From Chloroflexota bacterium (GTDB lineage: Bacteria; Chloroflexota; Anaerolineae; Promineifilales; Promineifilaceae): a stretch of DNA of 8,630 nt. The notes beneath the pieces were generated by a model. It saw only the letters and a program-made list of their open reading frames with translations, was not told the DNA's origin and ran no database searches. Each line of letters opens with the position of its first letter. Position 1 is the first letter of the stretch. The position numbers and the translations under genes are program-made. The stretch spans positions 1 to 8,630 of the forward strand of contig JAHEEY010000191.1 of NCBI GenBank assembly GCA_024640485.1, given 5' to 3'. Shown piece after piece: positions 1 to 6,780 of this stretch.

Positions 1-3000
1 TACCAGGACGGGGGGTATTGGGATATCACCCGAAAGCGGGCTGCCGACTTCGTCCGCGGCGATATCAACACAATTTTCAGTTTCGGCTCTGTCCTGGCGA
101 TGTTCTTGCTGGGGTTGGCTGCCGGCAAACGGCGCATCTTCCAGCAGATAGACGCCCAATTGGGCTGGGTCCGTCTGACGGCCCTGTTCAGCCTGCTGTT
201 CGGCCTGCTGCTCAACGGCATCATCGTTGGCAGAGAGATCTCCCCAGGGTGGCTGCCGGCGGCATACGATTATCCGATCGTGGTGGTCGCCCGCACCTTT
301 GGGGGGCCGGCGTTGGCGCTGTTCTATCTATGCGCCGTCATATTGCTCAGCCGCAGCGGTTATTGGCTGGAGCGGCTGCGGCCCATGGGCCAGTTGGGGC
401 GCATGGCGCTGACCAACTATCTGTTGCAGTCGGTCATGGCTACCGCGGTGTTCTACAGCTACGGGTTGGGGCTGTACAGCCAGACTGACCCGTCCTTTGG
501 CCTGATCGTGACCATCCTGATCTACCTGATCGAAATTAGAATCAGCGGCTGGTGGCTGGAAAAATACCAGTATGGGCCGGTGGAGTGGGTGTGGCGCTGG
601 CTGAGCTACAGCCGGCGGCCGCCGATGCGCCAAGGGGCGGTTTACCAGACGGCAGCGCCCAACCGGCTGCTGGCCCGCCTGCGGCGTATCCCCCTGGCGA
701 TCCGCCTGGGCGGCAGCTGGCTTGTCCTGCTCTTGTGGGGATTCGGGCTGTTCCAATGGTACCAATCCTTCGATATATCGGTGTCATCCTTGATCCCCGG
801 CGACAATGCGGCAGCGGTCCAGACAGTGGTACCCACGCGCGTGGGGGCCGCGGGATCTGAGGCGGTAATCCCTAGGGCCACGCCGCAGGTGAATCCGGTC
901 GATTACAACCCCACTGATTTGATCCTGACCGGCAGCATGGACGCCCTGGCGGCCAGCTTCGATGCCGAAGCCGCCCTGGAACAGATCGAGATGCTGACCA
1001 GCCCGCCCTATTTGGGGCGTCTAGCAGGGTCGCCTGGCGGGCAGGCGGCCGGCGATGCCATCGCCGAAGAATTTGCACAGCTGCGGCTGCAGCCGGCCGG
1101 CGATGACGGCACTTTCTTTCAGTCATTCCCCATCAGCTACACTACCCTATCCGCAGTCCCCCAGCTCCATGCGACGCTGACCGGTGGTGAAAGCCGCGAT
1201 TACGTTCTATACCAAGATTTCGCCCCCATTATCAGGGATTATGCCGGCGAAGGAGCCGGCAGCGGCGAGGTGGTCTGGGTCAATCGATGCAGCCACGCTG
1301 ATTTTGGCAGGGTGCCGCTGATCGGGGCCATCGCCATGTGCCAGACTGGCCTGGGCGGCAGCGACATCCAGGCTGCCAGCCGGGAAGCGGTGGAACAGGG
1401 GGCTGCCGGCCTGCTGCTGCTCACCGACCCAGAGGAGCGCGCAGCTGATTTCAGCGATCGCTTCACCCATCCCTGGATCCCGCAGACCATCCCCACGATG
1501 CGGGTGTTCCCGGAACTTGCGGAGGCGCTGTTGACCGGCAGCGGCTATACCATGGAATCTCTGCTGGCACTGGAAGAGACGGTGCCGCTGCAGAGCCAGG
1601 TATCGATGCAGGTGGAGACAACCGGCTACGAGGCATGTCCCGGCCAAGGGTGCATCGCCCGCAACGTGCTGGGGGTGCTGCCGGGACGGGACCCGGAATA
1701 TGCCCATGAACTGGTCATCCTCAGCGCCCACTATGACCATATGGGACAAGGGCCGGAAGGCACCGCCTGGGTCGGGGCCAACGATGATGCCTCCGGGGTG
1801 GCGGTGATTTTGGAGATCGCCCGAAGCTGGCAGGAACAAGGGTACGTCCCGCGGCGCACGGTCTTATTTGTCGCCTGGGACGCGGAAGAATGGGGCCTGG
1901 TCGGCTCCCGACATTACGTCCAAAATCCCAAGTACCCGCTGTCTGATGTGGTCGGCGTCATCCAGCTGGACATGGTCGGTGCCGGTGACGATGTGCTCTT
2001 TGCTGACGGCTCGTCCGAATTGACCGCCGAGCTGTTGGCTCTTGGCTCCCGGCTGCCACTCGCTATGGGCCAGACCAGCATGGGGCGCAGCGATCACGCT
2101 CCCTTCCTGGCGGTCGGGGTGCCGGCAGCGCTGCTCATCTGGCTGGATGAAGAAGGCAGCACCCCCTTTCACTACCATCGACCGCTGGATACGGTCCAAC
2201 TGATCGAGCTGGACAAATTGCAGGCGGTTGGCCAGCTGACCACAGCCGCGGCCCTCAATCTGGCAGAGAGCGAACCAGCGATCCTGACCATGCTGGCAGC
2301 CAGAGGAGAAGCAGCCGTCAGCGGCGATTTGTCAGCCTTTGTAGCTACCTCAGACCCCCTTCAAGCGCGGGTGGACAGCAGCTGGTTCAATGACCTGCAA
2401 TCGCTGCAGCCAATGACTGTCACTTTCAATGCCAGCAATCTGCAGGTGATGGGCGACACCGCCTCCGGTGAGGTGAATATTGAGGCGGCCTACCCCGGGA
2501 GCGAATCGAGCCTGGCGGTAGAGCACAGCAGCAGCCGGTTGGCGGTCCAGTTCCAGCATAACAACGGCCAGTGGCAGTGGGCCGGGCCAGATCTGGCCTG
2601 GACGGAAGCCGCCGGGATCCAGATCGGCTATCCGGCCTCGGTGGAGCTGCCGCCGACCGGCGTCGGCGAACAGTTCCGGCAGGAATATCGCCAGTTGGCC
2701 GGACAGTTGGGGTTGGCTGGTGATGCCGGGATCCGGTTGGAGCTGCTGCCCAACAACGCCGCAGTACGGGGCAGCGCCGGCCTATCGTTGGGGCAGGAAC
2801 AATCTTTATGGGTCGATCGGGGCATCGTCAAGCTGGTATACAGCCCCCGGCTGACAACCAGCGTCCAGCTGGCAGACGCCGCCGTCCAGCTCTTGCTGGC
2901 CGATCAGGGGGTGACCGAGGCGTCCGCCGGCTGGCTTTGGCAGGGGCTCCCCCAGCTGTGGCAGGCGCGATCCGACAGCGTCGAGGTGCAGTCAACCTAC

Positions 3001-5550
3001 CTGCCCCAGCTGGCTGACGCATTCACCGGGGAACAGCCGATCCCCGATTCCGCGGCAGCATGGGCGGCGGCAGATTATCTGCTGGCCCAGGTTGGCTGGC
3101 AGGGAATCGGACAGCTGATCGTTGAACTGGGCCGGTCAGATTTGGAAACGGCCCTGGCCCGTACTGTAGGGCGGGATGCCGCCGGCTTCGAGGGAGACTG
3201 GCGGTCGACGTGGGAAAGCCGGCTGACCGCGGTACAGGCACAGCTGAACAGCCTGCTGGAGAGACGAACCGAGGCGATCCTGGGGGGAGATGAAGCGTCT
3301 TTCCTGACAACCGTAGACCCAACCATCCCCGGGCTGATCAACAGCCAGCGCCATTGGCTGGCTGATCTGAGCGCCCATCCGGTGGACTATTTCTCCCAGG
3401 CAGCTTCGCCGCTGGCGTTGTTGGCCGACGGTACCGTGCTGGCCCAGGTTGATTTCGACTACCAGCTGACCGGCCGCGGCGCTTCTACGGCCCAGGTCTC
3501 GCTGCTGTTCTCCCCAACCGGCGACGGCAGTTATCTGTGGGCGGGCAAACGGCTGCTGGAACTGCCAGGTGAAACGGTAGTTTTCGCCTATCCCGACGGG
3601 GAAGCTGAGCTGGCCGCTGCCCTGCAGAGAAAAGCGGCTGATTGGACCGGACAGCTGAGCGGGTTACTGAACATCACCCCATCGGCGCCTGTAAGGGTAG
3701 AGCTTTATGACGGTTCCGATGATTTCCGGGCGGCGGTGTCACTGGCTTACCCGCCGGCGGATTGGGCCGACGCCTGGACCGGTGAAGGACAGGCGATCAA
3801 GCTGCGGCTGCTGCCAACCAGAGGCGAACGAGGATACGACGCCCCCCTGGTCACCCAGCTGATCCGACAGCTGCTGCTGCAGTCGGGGGTCAATGAGGAG
3901 TGGCTCCTGAGCGGCTTGAGCAGCTATCTCTCCTACACATTCGACGGCGGCGCTACCCAGAAAGGGATCAGCAGTCAGTGGGAGGCGATGACAGCCGCGG
4001 CGGCTGATGGCGGCCTGCTGACACTCGACGGGCTGCCGGTAGATATCGATTTGACCCGGGCCGATTCGGCGATGGCAAAGGTCCAGGCGTGGGACGCGAT
4101 CCGTTATCTGGTGAACAACTACGGCTGGGAAAGCTTGACACTGCTGAGCCAAGGGGAAACCTTCCCGGCAGTGACCGGCCTATCTGAAGCCGCCTTCATG
4201 CAGGCGTGGGCATCATCGCTGATGACCTCGCACGTAGACGAAGATTGGATCGAGCAGGTGAATCAATTCGATACCGAGGCAGCCATGGCCCAGTTGGGCC
4301 AGCTGACAGATCCTGGTCTGAGCGGGCGGCTGGCAGGAAGCGACGGCGCCGACCAGGCGGCAGAACTGATCGCCGCTCAATTCCAGCGGTACGGACTGAC
4401 AGCCGCCGGTGATGATGGTCGCTACACCCAGGCGGTGCCCATCACCATGACAGAGCTTGCCGGCACCCCTACCCTGAGCGTGCTGGTAGCTGACGGCGAA
4501 GCGGCGGCGCTGCGCTTCCGGGAACATTTTCTGCCGGTGCGGCCGGTAATTGAGGGGACCCCAGTCACCGGCGAGCTGTTCTTGATGCAGCCGGAGAGCT
4601 CATTCGAAGGGGCGGCCTTCGAGGGAGGCATCCTGGTGCGGCGGCCGGAATTATCGATTGAAGAAGAGATCTCCCGGGCAGTTGAATACGGCGCCGGCGC
4701 TCTGCTGTTGATCGGCTTCAAGAAAGAACCGGCCGAACTGTATGGGAAGCTGCCGGTCTCCACCCTGCCCGACGCGCCTATTCCGGTGCTGGAGCTGACC
4801 ATGAAAGGGTATGAACAGCTGCTGGAAGCACTGGGATTGGACCGTACCAGCGCCAGTCGGCTGCCGCCGTTGCAGAGGATGGGGGTTGAAGCAGAGGTCT
4901 CATTCAACGTCAGCCAGCCGCGGCCGGCACTTACCAGCAACGTGCTGGGGCTGCTCCCAGGCAGCGACCCCACACTGGGCAGAGAGACAATCATCCTGGG
5001 GGCACATTACGACCACGTCGGCGACGATCCGGACGGACGACAGTACAGCGGGCTCAACGATAACGCCAGCGGCGTCGCCGTGATGCTGGAAATCGCCCGC
5101 TTGTGGCAGGCGATCGGCTACCAGCCGCAGCGAAGCATCCTGTTCGCCGCCTGGGGTGGGCAAGAGCTGGGCAATCTGGGATCCGCCTATTACCGGGGGC
5201 AGCCAACCCGGCCGTTGACCAGCACCATCGCCATGATCCAGCTGGATGGATTAGGCGGCGGTGAAGGGTTTGCCCTGGGCAGCCAGGGGGACCCAGAACA
5301 AGATGGGCTGCTGCTCTCCGGCATGGAGGCGATGATGACGCGGCTGGGAGAGAAGCTGGTCACCACCGCCAAGGTCACTGAAAGCGACCATGTCGCCTTC
5401 GCCGGGACGCCCTTTCCATCACTTCTAGTCGCCTGGCGGCTGGCTGGCGAAGACAACCTGCCCGACGAATATGCCCGCAGCGTCAACCCTGAACGGCTGG
5501 GTGTCAGCGGCCGGGCGACCGCCCTGCTGATCATGTCGCTGGCCCAATAG
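1..5550 (+). CDS. DUF418 (YeiB-type) membrane domain fused to a double M28 peptidase protein; 5' end outside window
   Basis: The frame is open from base 1 to the TAG at 5548-5550, giving 1,849 visible codons; the start lies upstream (codon 1 here is at base 1). Codons 1-205 match the C-terminal half of DUF418/YeiB membrane proteins: about five hydrophobic helices (roughly 26-44, 60-78, 93-117, 135-158, 168-186), then GPVEWVWRWLSY, where such proteins usually end. This one continues through a linker and another hydrophobic helix (about 239-252) into A1 (321-755, M28 with PA-like insert), B1 (761-1079), B2 (1081-1420) and A2 (1424-1849, second M28). In A1 the five M28 metal ligands are present (His577, Asp595, Glu630, Asp657, His726), as are catalytic Asp579 and Glu629, so an outward-facing zinc aminopeptidase is likely. 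A2 is decayed. Substrate is unknown. The DUF418 and M28 calls are strong; outward topology is inference. The frame is continuous across every junction, so a fusion fits better than a misread of two genes. Confidence 0.9.
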   Translation, partial: YQDGGYWDITRKRAADFVRGDINTIFSFGSVLAMFLLGLAAGKRRIFQQIDAQLGWVRLTALFSLLFGLLLNGIIVGREISPGWLPAAYDYPIVVVARTFGGPALALFYLCAVILLSRSGYWLERLRPMGQLGRMALTNYLLQSVMATAVFYSYGLGLYSQTDPSFGLIVTILIYLIEIRISGWWLEKYQYGPVEWVWRWLSYSRRPPMRQGAVYQTAAPNRLLARLRRIPLAIRLGGSWLVLLLWGFGLFQWYQSFDISVSSLIPGDNAAAVQTVVPTRVGAAGSEAVIPRATPQVNPVDYNPTDLILTGSMDALAASFDAEAALEQIEMLTSPPYLGRLAGSPGGQAAGDAIAEEFAQLRLQPAGDDGTFFQSFPISYTTLSAVPQLHATLTGGESRDYVLYQDFAPIIRDYAGEGAGSGEVVWVNRCSHADFGRVPLIGAIAMCQTGLGGSDIQAASREAVEQGAAGLLLLTDPEERAADFSDRFTHPWIPQTIPTMRVFPELAEALLTGSGYTMESLLALEETVPLQSQVSMQVETTGYEACPGQGCIARNVLGVLPGRDPEYAHELVILSAHYDHMGQGPEGTAWVGANDDASGVAVILEIARSWQEQGYVPRRTVLFVAWDAEEWGLVGSRHYVQNPKYPLSDVVGVIQLDMVGAGDDVLFADGSSELTAELLALGSRLPLAMGQTSMGRSDHAPFLAVGVPAALLIWLDEEGSTPFHYHRPLDTVQLIELDKLQAVGQLTTAAALNLAESEPAILTMLAARGEAAVSGDLSAFVATSDPLQARVDSSWFNDLQSLQPMTVTFNASNLQVMGDTASGEVNIEAAYPGSESSLAVEHSSSRLAVQFQHNNGQWQWAGPDLAWTEAAGIQIGYPASVELPPTGVGEQFRQEYRQLAGQLGLAGDAGIRLELLPNNAAVRGSAGLSLGQEQSLWVDRGIVKLVYSPRLTTSVQLADAAVQLLLADQGVTEASAGWLWQGLPQLWQARSDSVEVQSTYLPQLADAFTGEQPIPDSAAAWAAADYLLAQVGWQGIGQLIVELGRSDLETALARTVGRDAAGFEGDWRSTWESRLTAVQAQLNSLLERRTEAILGGDEASFLTTVDPTIPGLINSQRHWLADLSAHPVDYFSQAASPLALLADGTVLAQVDFDYQLTGRGASTAQVSLLFSPTGDGSYLWAGKRLLELPGETVVFAYPDGEAELAAALQRKAADWTGQLSGLLNITPSAPVRVELYDGSDDFRAAVSLAYPPADWADAWTGEGQAIKLRLLPTRGERGYDAPLVTQLIRQLLLQSGVNEEWLLSGLSSYLSYTFDGGATQKGISSQWEAMTAAAADGGLLTLDGLPVDIDLTRADSAMAKVQAWDAIRYLVNNYGWESLTLLSQGETFPAVTGLSEAAFMQAWASSLMTSHVDEDWIEQVNQFDTEAAMAQLGQLTDPGLSGRLAGSDGADQAAELIAAQFQRYGLTAAGDDGRYTQAVPITMTELAGTPTLSVLVADGEAAALRFREHFLPVRPVIEGTPVTGELFLMQPESSFEGAAFEGGILVRRPELSIEEEISRAVEYGAGALLLIGFKKEPAELYGKLPVSTLPDAPIPVLELTMKGYEQLLEALGLDRTSASRLPPLQRMGVEAEVSFNVSQPRPALTSNVLGLLPGSDPTLGRETIILGAHYDHVGDDPDGRQYSGLNDNASGVAVMLEIARLWQAIGYQPQRSILFAAWGGQELGNLGSAYYRGQPTRPLTSTIAMIQLDGLGGGEGFALGSQGDPEQDGLLLSGMEAMMTRLGEKLVTTAKVTESDHVAFAGTPFPSLLVAWRLAGEDNLPDEYARSVNPERLGVSGRATALLIMSLAQ
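961..2265 (+). repeat. Module A1: intact M28 metallopeptidase domain with PA-like insert
   Basis: This is the first of two homologous M28 units in the large protein. It opens with an LTSPPYLGRLAGSPGG segment, typical of the start of secreted M28 peptidases. A PA-like insert follows at about 1300-1580 (GAAGLLLLTDP and following residues). The catalytic core holds SAHYDHMG (His at 1729, Asp at 1735), GANDDASG (Asp at 1783), WDAEEWG (Glu at 1885 and 1888), QLDMVG (Asp at 1969), SDHAPF and FHYHRPLDT (His at 2176). These are the H-D-E-D-H ligands plus the general base of M28 co-catalytic zinc peptidases. Activity is therefore expected, on peptides or amino-acid conjugates; the sequence does not tell which. 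Confidence 0.88.
2281..3240 (+). repeat. Module B1: NTF2-like plus peptidase MA-like segment without zinc motif
   Basis: The module begins with AARGEAAVSGDLSAFVATSDP and a segment ending near WQWAGPDLAW, resembling the NTF2/SnoaL-like fold found before MA-type peptidase domains. The second half (about 2620-3230) follows the MA-like layout: a strand region, a helix that would normally carry HExxH, a WLWQGL segment where WLSEGL is usual, and a closing helix pair (AWAAADYLLAQVGWQGI, then WRSTWESRL). The helix at 2866-2915 has no His, and the third-ligand Glu is Gln in WLWQGL. Homology to peptidase MA is my reading from layout and needs a profile search; homology to B2 is clearer. Confidence 0.6.
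3241..4260 (+). repeat. Module B2: second NTF2-like plus MA-like segment, also without zinc motif
   Basis: The start (ERRTEAILGGDEASFLTTVDP) matches the B1 start in pattern: R-x-E-A-x3-G-D-x-x-(A/S)-F-x-x-T-x-D-P. The middle ends in LWAGKRLLEL, parallel to B1 WQWAGPDLAW. The MA-like half has LVTQLIRQLLLQSG (3847-3888) in the place of an HExxH helix, then EEWLLSGLSSYLSY (3895-3936), where the usual WLSEGL Glu is Ser. It closes with AWDAIRYLVNNYGWESL and AFMQAWASSL, as B1 does. The fold is probably kept and the chemistry lost. Confidence 0.6.
4270..5550 (+). repeat. Module A2: second M28 domain, predicted inactive
   Basis: A2 repeats A1 along its whole length, for example LTDPGLSGRLAGSDGA at the start, a PA-like insert at about 4564-4840, NVLGLLPGSDP before the core, and GAHYDHVG, LNDNASG, QLDGLG and SDHVAF. 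Ligands kept are His at 5005, Asp at 5059, Glu at 5164 and Asp at 5245, as is the catalytic-site Asp at 5011. The general-base Glu of A1 (WDAEEWG) is Gln at 5161 (WGGQELG). The last ligand His is Ala at 5473 (DEYARSVN against FHYHRPLD), and no His follows SDHVAF before the stop. Two key losses in an otherwise well-kept domain suggest a pseudoenzyme with a structural, binding or regulatory role. Confidence 0.82.
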
Positions 5551-5554
5551 CCCC

Positions 5555-5584
5555 TTGGAAAGAGTTGGGCAACCGGTTTATACT
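5555..5584 (+). promoter_or_regulatory. Candidate promoter for the URO-D family gene
   Basis: TTGGAA (5555-5560) and TATACT (5579-5584) are separated by 18 bases and resemble a sigma-70-type -35/-10 pair. They lie just after the stop codon of the peptidase gene and about 77 bases before the ATG at 5661. This supports separate transcription of the downstream gene. It is a pattern match only. Confidence 0.45.
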
Positions 5585-5591
5585 AAAGGGA

Positions 5592-5612
5592 GCAGATCGA
5601 TCGGCGATCTGC
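5592..5612 (+). promoter_or_regulatory. Perfect 8-bp hairpin in the leader of the URO-D family gene
   Basis: GCAGATCG (5592-5599) pairs exactly with CGATCTGC (5605-5612) around a five-base loop. If the promoter at 5555-5584 is used, transcription would start near 5590 and the hairpin would form the very 5' end of the mRNA. No T-run follows, so it is a poor intrinsic terminator; a stability or protein-binding element is possible. Confidence 0.45.
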
Positions 5613-5660
5613 CGGAGACCGTCGACCACCCACCGCCCCGTCCAATCAAAGGATTTAACC

Positions 5661-6602
5661 ATGAACAAGCGAGATCTCGTACTGAGTCTATTGGATAAAG
5701 AGAGCGAACCATCCGGCATTCCTGCCGGCTTCTTCCTCCATTTTGATGAAGCATTTCACCGCGGCCGTCCGGCAGTGGACAAGCACATGGCTTATTTCCG
5801 CTACACCGGCATGGATTTCGTCAAGATACAGTATGAATTTTCCTTCCCCCATCTGCCCCAGATCCAGACCCCAGATGATTGGGCCAGGATGCCGCTGTAC
5901 GGCAAGGCGTTCTACCAGGAGCAGCTGGATATCCTGGCAGGATTGCTGCAAGAGGCCCAGAGAGAAGCGCTGGTGATCATGACGGTGTACTCCCCGTTCA
6001 TGTGCGCCGGCAGCAGTGCCACCAAACCATTGCTCAATCAGCATATCCGGGAAGCGCCTGACAAAGTAAAAAAGGGGATGGAGATCATCACTGACAGCTT
6101 GATGATCTTCGTGAAAGAATGTATCAAACTGGGAATCGACGGCTTCTACGCTTCTACCCAGGGCGGCGAAGTCGATCGGTTCGGGGGCTCGCCTTTGTTT
6201 GATGAATGCATCAAACCTTACGATCTGCGTCTGATGGAAGAAATGGATCGGGCCTGCATCTTCAATATCCTGCATGTCTGCGACTTCCACAGCGGCTACG
6301 ATGATTTGACCCCTTTTCTGGATTACCCGGGCCATGTGGTCAATGTCAATCCCCAGCTTGTGTCGCGGAGTTTGAGCAGCAAGCAGTTGGCCCAGATGTT
6401 CAACCGGCCGTTTATGGGCGGCCTGGACCGGCACGGGCGGCTGGTAGACGGCAGCCCTGAGGAGATCAAACAGATGGTCACCACGGTGCTGGATGACGCC
6501 CCGGCACGGTTCATCCTGGGGGCCGACTGCACCCTGCCCCACGACATCAATTGGGACCAGATCAAAACCGCCATCGACACCGCTCACCAATACCAGCGGT
6601 AG
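5661..6602 (+). CDS. URO-D superfamily protein of the cobalamin/corrinoid methyltransferase-like branch
   Basis: The product has 313 residues. I chose the ATG at 5661, preceded by AAAGGA (5648-5653) at good spacing; an in-frame TTG at 5565 would run translation through the hairpin and adds nothing family-like. The protein reads as a URO-D TIM barrel: VYSPFMCAGSSA, then DGFYASTQGGEVDRFGG, FNILHVCDFHSG, FMGGLDRHG and FILGADCTLPHD. It lacks the N-terminal PVWxMRQAGR-type signature of HemE, so heme synthesis is unlikely. His205, Cys207 and Cys290 form the H-x-C...C pattern that binds zinc in MtaA/MtbA methylcobamide:CoM methyltransferases, so a zinc-dependent methyl transfer to a thiol or another acceptor is the best guess. 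No corrinoid protein or methyltransferase partner is in the window. The protein is soluble, with no signal peptide. Superfamily is sure; substrate is unknown. Confidence 0.87.
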   Translation: MNKRDLVLSLLDKESEPSGIPAGFFLHFDEAFHRGRPAVDKHMAYFRYTGMDFVKIQYEFSFPHLPQIQTPDDWARMPLYGKAFYQEQLDILAGLLQEAQREALVIMTVYSPFMCAGSSATKPLLNQHIREAPDKVKKGMEIITDSLMIFVKECIKLGIDGFYASTQGGEVDRFGGSPLFDECIKPYDLRLMEEMDRACIFNILHVCDFHSGYDDLTPFLDYPGHVVNVNPQLVSRSLSSKQLAQMFNRPFMGGLDRHGRLVDGSPEEIKQMVTTVLDDAPARFILGADCTLPHDINWDQIKTAIDTAHQYQR

Positions 6603-6604
6603 CG

Positions 6605-6650
6605 GAGCGTCAGTCCGAAGAAACGCTCACCTTCACAATTTCTTCTTATT
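6605..6650 (+). terminator. Possible weak intrinsic terminator after the URO-D family gene
   Basis: GAGCGT (6605-6610) pairs with ACGCTC (6623-6628) around a 12-base loop, beginning three bases after the stop codon. A T-rich but interrupted stretch (TTTCTTCTTATT, 6639-6650) follows. The stem is short and the T-run imperfect, so the call is tentative. Confidence 0.35.
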
Positions 6651-6680
6651 GTTCTAACGGAACGACCTATGGATCTAGCC

Positions 6681-6686
6681 TATAAT
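6681..6686 (+). promoter_or_regulatory. Candidate -10 element for the cytochrome gene
   Basis: An exact TATAAT lies 95 bases before the ATG at 6781, in the only AT-richer part of the 178-base gap. No good -35 box sits 16-18 bases upstream (CGGAAC at 6658-6663 is poor), so it would need an activator or an alternative sigma factor, or it may be chance. Nothing else was seen in the gap apart from the possible terminator and the ribosome binding site at 6769-6774. Confidence 0.4.
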
Positions 6687-6780
6687 CATGGCTGGACTTT
6701 AGCTCGAATCATTGGGGATCACCTATTTTAGGCGGCTACCGGCCGATCTCAGGGTGAACCCGTACTTTAAAGGATCTAAC

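Noticed and set aside
100..100. ATG at 100 as the true start of the large protein
   Set aside because: The frame is open to base 1 and the upstream residues continue the DUF418 pattern; the ATG lies inside a membrane helix.
18..488. Open frame on the + strand overlapping the DUF418 part
   Set aside because: The Arg/Ala/Pro-rich translation has no family pattern, whereas the other frame encodes membrane helices and continues unbroken to 5550.
5565..5660. Upstream in-frame TTG start for the URO-D family gene
   Set aside because: It has no good ribosome binding site, its translation resembles no family, and it overlaps a promoter-like pair and a hairpin.
5688..6590. Long open frame of 300 codons on the minus strand opposite the URO-D family gene
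   Set aside because: It lies wholly antisense to a gene with clear family motifs, its translation shows no family pattern, and such frames are common opposite GC-rich coding sequence.
5661..6602. Heme biosynthesis uroporphyrinogen decarboxylase (HemE)
   Set aside because: The N-terminal HemE signature with its substrate-binding Arg is absent, and the zinc-type H-x-C...C pattern is present.
6712..6780. Upstream in-frame TTG start for the cytochrome gene
   Set aside because: It would place about 23 residues before a well-formed lipoprotein signal; the ATG at 6781 has AAAGGA in front.
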